Numbered from the stretch's first letter, positions 1-8,010 are shown. The stretch: 9,448 bases of DNA from an uncultured Lachnospiraceae bacterium (GCA_946623295.1 CAMOQY010000045.1:1-9448), one strand, 5' to 3'. The notes: a model not told the origin generated them from the letters alone. A program made the numbers and translations.

Positions 1-2941
1 TGCAGATGCCCTGACGGGATTTGCCCTTTATCCAAAGCTCACCAACCTCAAGGGCGCGACGGTAAAGCTTACGTCAAATATTACGGTGAACAGCGGAAAA
101 GCCTCCGACTGGAAGAATAATCCTCCTGAGAACAGCTGCATACCCATCGGCAGCGCCGCAAGTCCTTTTGCGGGCACGTTCGACGGACAGGGACACAGCA
201 TCCGCGGGCTGTATCAGAAAGTTAAATCAGACGATCCGACGGGCCTTTTCGCTCAGACCGCGGAGAGTTCGGTTATCAAAGATCTCAGGATCGAGAACAG
301 CTATTTTGAAAAAGACGGTCCCTACTGCGGCAGTGTGGCAGGCATCTTTTCAGGCACGATGGAACGAGTCTACAGCAACGCCACAGTCAGAGCGGCCGGA
401 AATGAGCGCAGCCGTTTCGGCGGACTCGTCTCAGCCGTCACCGGCAACGTGACCATGAATGAGTGCTGGTTCGACGGTACGGTAAACGCTTCGAACAACC
501 GCTATGTGGGCGGCCTTATAGGTTCGATGGAAAACAACACACGGCAGGTCAGTGTGAAACACTCCATGTTCAGCGGATCACTTTCGGCGCTCGATCACTG
601 CGGCGGCATCTGCGGTTACATAGTTGAGGGAAATATTACCGCTGACGACTGCCTGAGCATAGGCTCGATGCGCACTGACGGAAAGACGATCGGCACGATA
701 GTGGGCGGAAGATTCAGCGCCGCGCCGCAGATCACCATCAGAAACAGCGCCGGTGTGGGCAGCCCGGATCTGGCAGGAACGGCTGCGGCAAAGGAGATTA
801 CCGGATCTGCCAAGATCAACTCGCGCACTCGTGATCAGCTCACCGGCGCGGAGGGGCTCTTCCTTAACGCGTGGATAGATTTCAACGATCACTACATGGT
901 CCGCGATACCGAGGTACCGGCGCTCCGTTCGCTTGAAAAGAAGATTTCAAAGCTCCAGCAGTCCATGGAAGACTTCCAGGACAGCGCCGTCAGGGATGAA
1001 AACGGCAGGCTCGTCTACAGCATCGGCAGCGCGGACGAGATGAACGCCTTCATACTTCTCTCGAGGCAGATGGATTTCTCGGGAGCTGTCGTAACTCTTA
1101 CGGCAGACGTGGATATGAATCCCGGGTGGAGTGCCGGAGCGGAGGCTCCTTCAAATGTATGGTCGCCGATCGGAAGCACTTCAAGGCCTTTTGCCGGAAT
1201 CTTTGACGGGCAGGGGCATACGATAAGCGGCGTATACGTAAGCACTGCCGGTAACGCCGGAATGTTTGTACAGACCGGGGCAGAGTCGGAGCTTAAAAAT
1301 TTCAGTCTTAAAAACAGTTATATCACCAGCAGCGCGGGCTATGCGGGATGCATAGCGGCACACTTTGCCGGAAAAGCAGAGAAGATCTACTGTGACGCGA
1401 CTCTTGCCGCAACGGGCGGAGCGGCTTATTTCGGAGGCCTCTTCGGAGAGACGAGATACGGCAGCGCGGAGCTTTCCGAGTGCTGGTTTGACGGCACCAT
1501 AGATGCAGGCGGCAAGACCTGGGTCGGAGGACTCATCGGCGGAGCCTATGATGAGGCGATCGTCACTCACAGCCTGTTCAGCGGAAGCATTACGGCTAAA
1601 AACGGCGCAGGAGGTATCTGCGGCAATACAATAAGCGCAGCAGGCATTACCTTTGAAGACGTGCTGTCCGCCGGCGTCATCACTGCCGATCAGTGGGGCG
1701 GTCTTGTGGGCGGCAGACAGAGCGCGGAGAGCACTTTGACCGCCAGAAACAGCGCCTCTGTCGGAAGTGCAAAGTGGTACGGAAACAGCGGAGCCTATGT
1801 GCAGGAGACTGCGGATAATATAAGTTCCAGGCCTTTGGATCAGCTCAAGGGTGACGGCGGGTCGTTCCTGGCTTCATGGATCGATTTCAATGACCACTTC
1901 ATTACAAGAGTGGATGCTGTTCCCGGACTTCAGTGCATGGTCGACGGCTTCCACAATAATTACACGCTGGACGAGAACGGCAAACGTATATATATGATCT
2001 CTTCCGCGGAGGATCTCACAGCCTTTGCAAGTCTTTCGCAGAGCAGGGATTTTGCCGGCTGCACCGTAAGGCTGTCGGCCGATATCGATCTGAATCCCGG
2101 ATGGGACGCGGCCTCTGAGACTGCGCCCGATACCCTGTGGGCGCAGATCGGCTCTGCCTCAAAGCCTTTCGCGGGCACGTTTGAAGGCGACGGACATACT
2201 GTTAGAGGTATCTATATGAATACTTCTGCCCAGAGGGCAGGCATGTTCGCCAAGACCGCGGAAAGCGCAGTTCTCCGGAACTTCAGTCTGAAAAACAGCT
2301 GTATTATCACGACAGCCGCTTACGCGGGCTGCGTGGCGGGTTCCTTTGCAGGAACAGCTGAACGGATCCACGTAGACGCGATCCTCCATAAGACTACGTC
2401 AGGCAACAGCCGCTTCGGAGGACTCTTCGGCAATATCGAGGGCAGCAGTGCCGCCCTGAACGAGTGCTGGTTTGAAGGCAGAATCAGCGCAGCGGGCAAC
2501 TCCTACGTGGGAGGAATGATCGGCGATCTCGATACCGCCTGCGACGTCACCGTTTCCCACTGCCTGTTTACCGGAAGCATCACCGCCAGCCAGCAGGTGG
2601 GAGGTATCTGCGGTATTGCCTTTGCCTCGGGCAGCAATATCACGTTTAATGATACGCTCTCGGCAGGCAGTATATCCGCCAGCCAGATCGGCGGTCTCAT
2701 CGGCAGCAGGCAGACCGCGAATTCTGCAGTTGCCGCACACGGTTCGGTAAGCATCGGTTCATCAAAATGGTACGGAAATATCGGCGCTTATACGTCTGAT
2801 AACGCGGATAACGTAAGCAGCAGGACTCTTGACGACCTTAAGGGCGAGGGAGGACTGTTCCTGGATACATGGCTTGATTTTGAAGAATACTGGATAGTCC
2901 GCGAGGATGCGGTCCCCGGACTGAAATGCTTTACAGAGTAA
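1..2941 (+). CDS. GLUG-repeat protein, 3' part (start outside window)
   Basis: The frame is open from position 2 to the TAA at 2939-2941, giving 979 visible codons. A GTG at 86 is not the start, because the codons before it already encode conserved repeat sequence. Three units are visible: unit 1 (2 to about 994, lacking its first few residues), unit 2 (995-1969, beginning DENGRLVYSI) and unit 3 (1970-2938, beginning DENGKRIYMI). Each runs through a D-[IVL]-N-P-G-W type entry, PFAGTFDGQGH, several GLUG-like segments (VGGLIG, GGICG, GGLVGGR) and a closing SSR..DQLKG...FL..W.DF block. GLUG motifs are known from bacterial surface and secreted proteins, and the Gly-rich short-strand pattern suggests a beta-solenoid. 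The protein ends right after unit 3 (LKCFTE), with no LPXTG, S-layer, dockerin or enzyme domain. Export is inferred from the paralog at 3295, since the N-terminus is not seen. Function unknown; an adhesive or scaffold role is plausible. Confidence 0.88.
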   Translation, partial: ADALTGFALYPKLTNLKGATVKLTSNITVNSGKASDWKNNPPENSCIPIGSAASPFAGTFDGQGHSIRGLYQKVKSDDPTGLFAQTAESSVIKDLRIENSYFEKDGPYCGSVAGIFSGTMERVYSNATVRAAGNERSRFGGLVSAVTGNVTMNECWFDGTVNASNNRYVGGLIGSMENNTRQVSVKHSMFSGSLSALDHCGGICGYIVEGNITADDCLSIGSMRTDGKTIGTIVGGRFSAAPQITIRNSAGVGSPDLAGTAAAKEITGSAKINSRTRDQLTGAEGLFLNAWIDFNDHYMVRDTEVPALRSLEKKISKLQQSMEDFQDSAVRDENGRLVYSIGSADEMNAFILLSRQMDFSGAVVTLTADVDMNPGWSAGAEAPSNVWSPIGSTSRPFAGIFDGQGHTISGVYVSTAGNAGMFVQTGAESELKNFSLKNSYITSSAGYAGCIAAHFAGKAEKIYCDATLAATGGAAYFGGLFGETRYGSAELSECWFDGTIDAGGKTWVGGLIGGAYDEAIVTHSLFSGSITAKNGAGGICGNTISAAGITFEDVLSAGVITADQWGGLVGGRQSAESTLTARNSASVGSAKWYGNSGAYVQETADNISSRPLDQLKGDGGSFLASWIDFNDHFITRVDAVPGLQCMVDGFHNNYTLDENGKRIYMISSAEDLTAFASLSQSRDFAGCTVRLSADIDLNPGWDAASETAPDTLWAQIGSASKPFAGTFEGDGHTVRGIYMNTSAQRAGMFAKTAESAVLRNFSLKNSCIITTAAYAGCVAGSFAGTAERIHVDAILHKTTSGNSRFGGLFGNIEGSSAALNECWFEGRISAAGNSYVGGMIGDLDTACDVTVSHCLFTGSITASQQVGGICGIAFASGSNITFNDTLSAGSISASQIGGLIGSRQTANSAVAAHGSVSIGSSKWYGNIGAYTSDNADNVSSRTLDDLKGEGGLFLDTWLDFEEYWIVREDAVPGLKCFTE
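2..2938 (+). repeat. Array of three diverged GLUG units in the first protein
   Basis: Units 2 and 3 start 975 bp apart (995 and 1970) and unit 1 is cut by the window edge. Units are clearly homologous but diverged in both DNA and protein. Unit 3 shares long stretches (TTAAYAG, KTTSGNSRFGG, AGNSYVGG, ASGSNIT) with the first two units of the downstream protein rather than with its own neighbour. Unit 1 instead resembles the last unit of the downstream protein (GT/RMER/KV, NECWFDG/SECWFDG, the GT..GGR segment). Confidence 0.8.
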
Positions 2942-2959
2942 CGGACGGAGGAAGCAGAA

Positions 2960-3082
2960 ATGAAAAAATGCTATCGATCATCTGAAGCAGAAATAGTTCT
3001 GAGAGAGCCCTGGGATGTGATCTGCACCAGCGGCCTTGAAGAACTTGAGGAATGGGAAGGAGAGGAGATCATCATTCCCTGA
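2960..3082 (+). CDS. Small 40-residue peptide, first of a tandem pair
   Basis: ATG at 2960 follows GGAGG (2947-2951) with an 8-nt spacer and lies 18 nt after the stop of the large upstream gene; TGA is at 3080-3082. The product starts MKKCYRSSEAEIV, has a central DVICTSGLE, then a very acidic stretch and the end GEEIIIP. It has one Tyr, two Cys, two Trp and many Glu, and no signal peptide or membrane segment. It aligns without gaps to the next peptide with 19 of 40 identical positions, including MKK.Y, VIC.S.LE and GE.IIIP. Short peptides beginning MKK.Y..P and carrying a central [DE]VI..S are, in my general recollection, recurrent uncharacterised products in Clostridia. Function is unknown. 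Options are a secreted or modified peptide precursor, a small partner of the repeat proteins, or a regulatory peptide. Selection for this frame is supported by the paralogy and the ribosome site. Confidence 0.8.
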   Translation: MKKCYRSSEAEIVLREPWDVICTSGLEELEEWEGEEIIIP

Positions 3083-3111
3083 TCGCGAAAATGCAGACAG
3101 TGGAATCAGAA

Positions 3112-3120
3112 GGAAAGGAG
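3112..3120 (+). promoter_or_regulatory. Ribosome binding site fixing the start of peptide 2
   Basis: GGAAAGGAG sits 5 nt before ATG 3126. The same frame is open further upstream to an earlier ATG at 3036, but that start lies inside the first peptide gene without a comparable site. The strong site plus exact length match with peptide 1 sets the start at 3126. Confidence 0.8.
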
Positions 3121-3125
3121 TTGCT

Positions 3126-3248
3126 ATGAAGAAAGAATACTTATCGCCGCTGTTTACGGCCGTGGATACGGATACGGAAAATGTTATCTGTGCTTCTACT
3201 CTGGAAGGATATGACGAGTACAGCGGTGAACAGATCATCATTCCATAA
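3126..3248 (+). CDS. Small 40-residue peptide, second of a tandem pair
   Basis: Starts at ATG 3126 and stops at TAA 3246-3248, 43 nt after peptide 1. The product begins MKKEYLSPLF, has a central ENVICASTLE, then an acidic and aromatic segment with Tyr29 and Tyr32 (YDEY), and ends SGEQIIIP. It matches peptide 1 exactly in length, and the conserved positions cluster at the N-terminus (MKK.Y), in the middle (VIC.S.LE, residues 20-27) and at the C-terminus (GE.IIIP, residues 34-40). The nucleotides encoding III-P are the same in both apart from the last wobble base. Regions between these blocks are free to vary. No signal peptide, membrane segment or known domain is visible. No peptidase-containing transporter, radical-SAM enzyme or other modifying enzyme lies in the window, so a RiPP assignment is not supported here. 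The role is unknown. Confidence 0.82.
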   Translation: MKKEYLSPLFTAVDTDTENVICASTLEGYDEYSGEQIIIP

Positions 3249-3279
3249 AGACAAACGACGGCAAATATTCTCAACAGGA

Positions 3280-3285
3280 AAGGAG
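3280..3285 (+). promoter_or_regulatory. Ribosome binding site fixing the start of the GLUG-PHP gene
   Basis: AAGGAG lies 9 nt before ATG 3295. The frame is open back to ATG 3181, inside peptide 2, but only the 3295 start places the signal peptide (MKKLLSAVLSLAMVLSLFTA) at the true N-terminus. Confidence 0.85.
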
Positions 3286-3294
3286 CGAAAGCAA

Positions 3295-6200
3295 ATGAAG
3301 AAACTATTGAGCGCGGTATTGTCGCTTGCTATGGTGCTGTCACTTTTTACAGCCGGTGCCTCTGCCGTGCTGGCAGATCTGCCGGAAGTATCCGAGGGAA
3401 AGATCTTCGGAGGTTATTATACTGACAGTTCCTATGCCAGGCCATCGTCTGAAGAGACGGCTTTTATAAAGGAAGTCGACGCCGCGGTCCTGACCGTAAA
3501 ATTTCAGACGCTGCTCGGCGCGAATGAGCAGGACGAAAGCACCAAACTTCGTGTGGTCACGACTGTCGACAGCCTGAATTACAAAAGTATAGGTATAAAG
3601 ATCTCGGTGGGCGGAGGTGAACCGACCGCGTATACCACCAAAAAAGTTGCAAAAAAGATTACGGGTTCGGACGGATTGAGGGATCTGGAATACGGACCTG
3701 CGGAATTCAGCCCGGAATCTGAGTACTTCTGCGCTTTCAACATCACTGTTCCTAAGAGCAGGTTTAATACGGAGCTTAGGTTCACTCCTTTCTGGGTCAC
3801 TATGGACGGACAGGAAGTAGAGGGAACGGCGCGCAGCTTTACCATCAGTGAGAATGAGTACTTTAACCTGCTCCAGATCAATAATGCGTCGGAGCTCACG
3901 GCTTTTGCACAGGAGTCTCAGACCAGGGATTTCGCGAACTGGACGGTCAAGCTCACTGCTGATATCGACATGAACCCCGGGTGCGAAGCGGGAGAGAGCA
4001 GCATGAGCGGATCGCCCGCCGCATGGACCCAGATCGGTTCTGCTTCGATGCCTTTTGCCGGCACGTTCGACGGCCAGGGTCATACCATCAGCGGTGTGTA
4101 TATGAACACTTCTGAACAGTATGCGGGACTTTTCGCAAAGACCGCAAAGACCGCGGTACTTAAGGATTTCAGACTTGAAAACAGTATTTTCCTTACCACC
4201 GCTGCCTACGCGGGCAGTATAGCGGGCTCCTTTGCGGGAACTGCGGAGCATATCTACAGTAACGCTACCGTGCGCAAGACCACATCCGGCAACAGCCGTT
4301 TTGGCGGGTTCTTCGGAACGATCGTGACAGACGACGCATCTGTTCCCGTCACGATCAGCGACTGCTGGTACGCGGGACTTGTAAGCGCAGTAGGCAACTC
4401 CTATGTGGGCGGTATTATCGGCGCTCTGGATTCGGCCTGCAACGTGACAGTAACGAACTGCCTCTTTGACGGCGCGTTAAACGGCAGCCAGCAGACAGGA
4501 GGTATCTGCGGAAATGCCGCCGCCTCCGGCAGCAATATCACCATGAGCGAGTGCCTGACGATCAGCCCGGCTCTCAGTGTCAGCCAGTACGGCGGTCTTA
4601 TCGGCGGGCGGCAGACGGCGGACAGTACCCTGACCGCGAACGATTCCGTATGTATCTGCGGATCCAAGTGGTATGGCAACAGCGGTACATACTCAGGAAA
4701 CGCAGTTAACGTCAGCAGCAAGACTGTTGACCAGCTCAAGGGAGCGGGCGGTATCTTCCTGGATACCTGGCTTGATTTTGAAAATGTATGGACGCTTCGC
4801 GCGAACGATACTCCGGCACTTAAATCACTTCTGCTCGGGTTTGAAGCGTATACTCTTGATACAAACGGAAAGAAAGTATACACGATCAACAATGCTTCGG
4901 ATATGGCCAGCTTTGCCGCTATGTCCGGTATCGAGGATTTTGCAGGCAGTACGGTCGTTCTCGCTGCTGACATCGACATGAACCCCGGGTGCGAAGCGGG
5001 AGAGAGCAGCATGAGCGGATCGCCCGCCGCATGGACCCAGATCGGTTCTGCTTCGATGCCTTTTGCCGGCACGTTCGACGGCCAGGGTCATACCATCAGC
5101 GGTGTGTATATGAACACTTCTGAACAGTATGCGGGACTTTTCGCAAAGACCGCAAAGACCGCGGTACTTAAGGATTTCAGACTTGAAAACAGTATTTTCC
5201 TTACCACCGCTGCCTACGCGGGCAGTATAGCGGGCTCCTTTGCGGGAACTGCGGAGCATATCTACAGTAACGCTACCGTGCGCAAGACCACATCCGGCAA
5301 CAGCCGTTTTGGCGGGTTCTTCGGAACGATCGTGACAGACGACGCATCTGTTCCCGTCACGATCAGCGACTGCTGGTACGCGGGACTTGTAAGCGCAGTA
5401 GGCAACTCCTATGTGGGCGGTATTATCGGCGCTCTGGATTCGGCCTGCAACGTGACAGTAACGAACTGCCTCTTTGACGGCGCGTTAAACGGCAGCCAGC
5501 AGACAGGAGGTATCTGCGGAAATGCCGCCGCCTCCGGCAGCAATATCACCATGAGCGAGTGCCTGACGATCAGCCCGGCTCTCAGTGTCAGCCAGTACGG
5601 CGGTCTTATCGGCGGGCGGCAGACGGCGGACAGTACCCTGACCGCGAACGATTCCGTATGTATCTGCGGATCCAAGTGGTATGGCAACAGCGGTACATAC
5701 TCAGGAAACGCAGTTAACGTCAGCAGCAAGACTGTTGACCAGCTCAAGGGAGCGGGCGGTATCTTCCTGGATACCTGGCTTGATTTTGAAAATGTATGGA
5801 CGCTTCGCGAGGGAACTACTCCGGTCCTGATGAGTTTTGTGGGAGGAAGCGGACCCAATACCCTTATGATCTCTACCGCAGATGGCCTTAAAGACCTGGC
5901 CGCGGCAACAAAGACTTATAGTTATACAGGCTGGACCGTGAAACTCTGCGACGATATCGACCTCAATCCCGGCTGCGAGGCTTCATCCACAGCTATGAGC
6001 GGCGACCCTGAGACCTTCGCAATGATAGGCTCCTCTGGCAATCCGTTCGGAGGCACCTTTGACGGTCAGGGTCATACCATCAGCGGCGCATATGTGACAG
6101 GAACCTCCGGAGTCGGCCTGTTCCATGCTACATCTTCAGCTGCGACCATAAAGGACCTGAAGCTTACAAACAGTTTCTTTACGACATCTGCCGCGTACGG

Positions 6201-8010
6201 CGGCAGCGTGGTCTGCTTCTTCGCGGGCAGGATGGAAAAGGTCTTCAGCGATTCCTTCGTTTACAAGTCGACGGCGAACAACAGCCGTTTCGGCGGTCTG
6301 GCTGCTACCGTACAGGGCGGCGCGGCTACATTCAGCGAGTGCTGGTTTGACGGCTCTGTCAAGGCAGATGGGAACCTGTATGTGGGCGGTATCGTCGGCG
6401 GTTCAGAGAACTCTGCGGGAGCGATCACAATCGAGCACTGTCTCTTTACCGGAAGCATAAGCTGCGGCGGTCAGGGAGGCGGTATCTTCGGCTATATGCT
6501 GGCGGGCGGCATCACATTTGAGGATACTCTCGGCATAGGTTCGATCACGACCTCCAATAACAGTAATACCGGCACCCTTTTCGGCGGCAGGACCTCCTCC
6601 ACTCCTCTGCCTCAGCTCGTGGTCAGGAATACGGCCGCAGTCGGTACGCTTAATTTCCTGGGCTCTTCGGCAGCGGATACAAAGGAGAACGCGGACGGGA
6701 TCTCCTCAAGGACTCGCGACGATCTGAAAGGTATCGACGGTATCTTCCTGGACAGGTTCCTGGATTTCGAGAACTATTGGACGCTGCGTGACAGCGACGT
6801 TCCGGCGCTCAGATGCTTCGTCGATTCTGTGTCCTCCGCACAGACCTTGATCGATAATTCCAAGACCAAAACGGCAAACAGTACAGATATAAGCCGTCTG
6901 AGCTCGGTCTATGCGGGAACGACCCTGTATCAGGGCGATATGCACGCTCATGCAGACGCCGATGGCAAGATAGATGAAACCGCAGCGCTCGCACAATGGA
7001 AGAGCGAGATGAGCGGACACGATCTGGACTTCATTGCCAGCCTGGACCACAGGCAGACTACGCACATCGAAAATGCTGAGTGGGATAAAGATCTGTTCCT
7101 CTACGGTACTGAGCCCGGAACCTACGTCAGCGGCCTGACCGATCCGGCTTACAGCTCTGCCAAGGGCAAAGCTCACTATCTTATGCTGTTCAAGAACAGG
7201 GATGACCTTCTGAGTATTCTTCAGACGCCTGAATTCGGATTTAATTACAGCGCGGAGGGCGATATTCCTCAGGCTGAGCCAAACGGTACGGGAGCGTATA
7301 CCTACGTCGAGTTTACCAGGAGCGGATTTGCTGATCTTGCCAATGCGGTTAAGAATGAGGGAGGTCTGTTCGTTTTTGCACATCCTTATGCATACAGCTA
7401 CTCGAATTCTTCCGAGGACTACTTTGTCGCGGACGGTACGGGGCTCGAAGTACTCTATGGATCCTGTTCGGACAGTAAGACGAAGCAGGCCTATTCGCTC
7501 TGGAAGGACCTGCTGGCGGCGGGACACAAGGTCTGGGCAACCGCCGGAAGCGATATCCACGGAGGTCTGGATACTCAGGAAGACCACGATACTAATCCCA
7601 ATAAGGCCGAGAAGGCTGTTACCAGTGTCTGGGCAACTGCGGATACAGGTTCGACAAACAAGGCTGATCTCATCATGGACCGTCTTGTGACCGGAAACTT
7701 CACCGCGGGACATGTGGGCATTAAGATGTGTGTCGGCAGCGCCGCCATGGGAAGCACTACCGATTTCAACGGGAAGCGCCTTGTAGCTGAGATCGGCGGC
7801 TTCAGCAAGTACGTTTCAGGTAAAGGCTACAGATTCCGCGTGAATGTCTATGCAGGCAGCGAGGTGGTGTATTCAAACGGCATGACCGATTCGGACACCC
7901 TGTCTCTGGCCTTTGATGCGAAGGACAATGTGGATTTCTACCGCATAGCTGTAATAGACGAGACAAACAACAGAGTCGTCGCCTACGGCAATCCTATCTG
8001 GAACGACTGA
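3295..8010 (+). CDS. Secreted GLUG-repeat protein with C-terminal PHP/CehA-type metallohydrolase domain
   Basis: A 1571-residue protein. Residues 1-27 form a signal peptide (KK, hydrophobic core, cleavage probable after ASA24 or VLA27). Residues 28-185 are an unassigned globular domain (FGGYYTDSSYARP, AAVLTVKFQ, LRVVTTVDSLNY, ESEYF, FTPFWVTMDG). Three GLUG units follow: 186-521, 522-852 and 853-1175. After a Ser/Thr-rich linker, residues about 1210-1571 match the PHP phosphoesterase fold: GDMHAH (H1217, H1219) with D1223-G1224, DFIASLDH (D1251, H1252), FAHP (H1363), GLEVLYG (E1385) and AGSDIHG (D1420, H1422). The tail ending FYRIAVID..NN..VAYGNPIWND resembles CehA/McbA-family enzymes. All motif ligands I can locate are kept, so the domain is probably an active, metal-dependent hydrolase of a phosphoester, ester or carbamate; the substrate is unknown. 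It should act outside the cell. No cell-wall anchor is seen. It is the distal large gene of the putative operon, 46 nt after peptide 2. Confidence 0.92.
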   Translation: MKKLLSAVLSLAMVLSLFTAGASAVLADLPEVSEGKIFGGYYTDSSYARPSSEETAFIKEVDAAVLTVKFQTLLGANEQDESTKLRVVTTVDSLNYKSIGIKISVGGGEPTAYTTKKVAKKITGSDGLRDLEYGPAEFSPESEYFCAFNITVPKSRFNTELRFTPFWVTMDGQEVEGTARSFTISENEYFNLLQINNASELTAFAQESQTRDFANWTVKLTADIDMNPGCEAGESSMSGSPAAWTQIGSASMPFAGTFDGQGHTISGVYMNTSEQYAGLFAKTAKTAVLKDFRLENSIFLTTAAYAGSIAGSFAGTAEHIYSNATVRKTTSGNSRFGGFFGTIVTDDASVPVTISDCWYAGLVSAVGNSYVGGIIGALDSACNVTVTNCLFDGALNGSQQTGGICGNAAASGSNITMSECLTISPALSVSQYGGLIGGRQTADSTLTANDSVCICGSKWYGNSGTYSGNAVNVSSKTVDQLKGAGGIFLDTWLDFENVWTLRANDTPALKSLLLGFEAYTLDTNGKKVYTINNASDMASFAAMSGIEDFAGSTVVLAADIDMNPGCEAGESSMSGSPAAWTQIGSASMPFAGTFDGQGHTISGVYMNTSEQYAGLFAKTAKTAVLKDFRLENSIFLTTAAYAGSIAGSFAGTAEHIYSNATVRKTTSGNSRFGGFFGTIVTDDASVPVTISDCWYAGLVSAVGNSYVGGIIGALDSACNVTVTNCLFDGALNGSQQTGGICGNAAASGSNITMSECLTISPALSVSQYGGLIGGRQTADSTLTANDSVCICGSKWYGNSGTYSGNAVNVSSKTVDQLKGAGGIFLDTWLDFENVWTLREGTTPVLMSFVGGSGPNTLMISTADGLKDLAAATKTYSYTGWTVKLCDDIDLNPGCEASSTAMSGDPETFAMIGSSGNPFGGTFDGQGHTISGAYVTGTSGVGLFHATSSAATIKDLKLTNSFFTTSAAYGGSVVCFFAGRMEKVFSDSFVYKSTANNSRFGGLAATVQGGAATFSECWFDGSVKADGNLYVGGIVGGSENSAGAITIEHCLFTGSISCGGQGGGIFGYMLAGGITFEDTLGIGSITTSNNSNTGTLFGGRTSSTPLPQLVVRNTAAVGTLNFLGSSAADTKENADGISSRTRDDLKGIDGIFLDRFLDFENYWTLRDSDVPALRCFVDSVSSAQTLIDNSKTKTANSTDISRLSSVYAGTTLYQGDMHAHADADGKIDETAALAQWKSEMSGHDLDFIASLDHRQTTHIENAEWDKDLFLYGTEPGTYVSGLTDPAYSSAKGKAHYLMLFKNRDDLLSILQTPEFGFNYSAEGDIPQAEPNGTGAYTYVEFTRSGFADLANAVKNEGGLFVFAHPYAYSYSNSSEDYFVADGTGLEVLYGSCSDSKTKQAYSLWKDLLAAGHKVWATAGSDIHGGLDTQEDHDTNPNKAEKAVTSVWATADTGSTNKADLIMDRLVTGNFTAGHVGIKMCVGSAAMGSTTDFNGKRLVAEIGGFSKYVSGKGYRFRVNVYAGSEVVYSNGMTDSDTLSLAFDAKDNVDFYRIAVIDETNNRVVAYGNPIWND
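3964..4801 (+). repeat. 838-bp internal direct repeat, copy 1
   Basis: By eye alignment this segment is the same as 4972-5809 at every base, offset 1008 bp (336 codons). It runs from the codon after the Asp of DIDMNPG to the end of the WTLR block. The first differing bases are 3963/4971 (t/c) on the left and 4802/5810 (c/a) on the right. The frame is kept. Confidence 0.9.
4972..5809 (+). repeat. 838-bp internal direct repeat, copy 2
   Basis: Second copy of 3964-4801. The 170 bp between the copies (4802-4971) correspond to the unit linker and differ clearly from the equivalent sequence in front of copy 1, so the sameness is sharply bounded. Synonymous positions are also unchanged, which points to a recent copying event and not only to protein-level selection. 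Confidence 0.9.

Larger units (their letters stand above)
3850..6819 (+). repeat. Array of three GLUG units in the GLUG-PHP protein
   Basis: Unit A begins at 3850 (ENEYFNLLQI), unit B at 4858 (DTNGKKVYTI, 1008 bp later) and unit C at 5851 (GPNTLMISTA). Each ends with the SS[KR]T.D[QD]LKG...FLD..LDFE..WTLR block. A and B are mostly the same sequence (see the 838-bp repeat); C is a diverged subtype related to unit 1 of the upstream protein. Confidence 0.88.

Noticed and set aside
2960..3248. Twin peptides as a lanthipeptide or other RiPP precursor pair
   Set aside because: No modifying enzyme, peptidase transporter or double-glycine leader is visible; Cys and Ser/Thr content in the C-terminal half is low. 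Kept only as one open possibility.
3340..4251. 303-codon open frame on the minus strand inside the GLUG-PHP gene, with a 144-codon partner at 4825-5259
   Set aside because: It is antisense to a clearly coding repeat gene, has no ribosome site or recognisable domain, and recurs only because the sense DNA is repeated.
3964..5809. Transposon or insertion element as the cause of the 838-bp repeat
   Set aside because: Both copies are in-frame coding repeat units with no transposase, terminal inverted repeats or target duplications.
6706..7713. 335-codon open frame on the minus strand opposite the PHP domain
   Set aside because: The sense frame carries the complete PHP motif set; the antisense product is Arg/Val-rich with no family resemblance.
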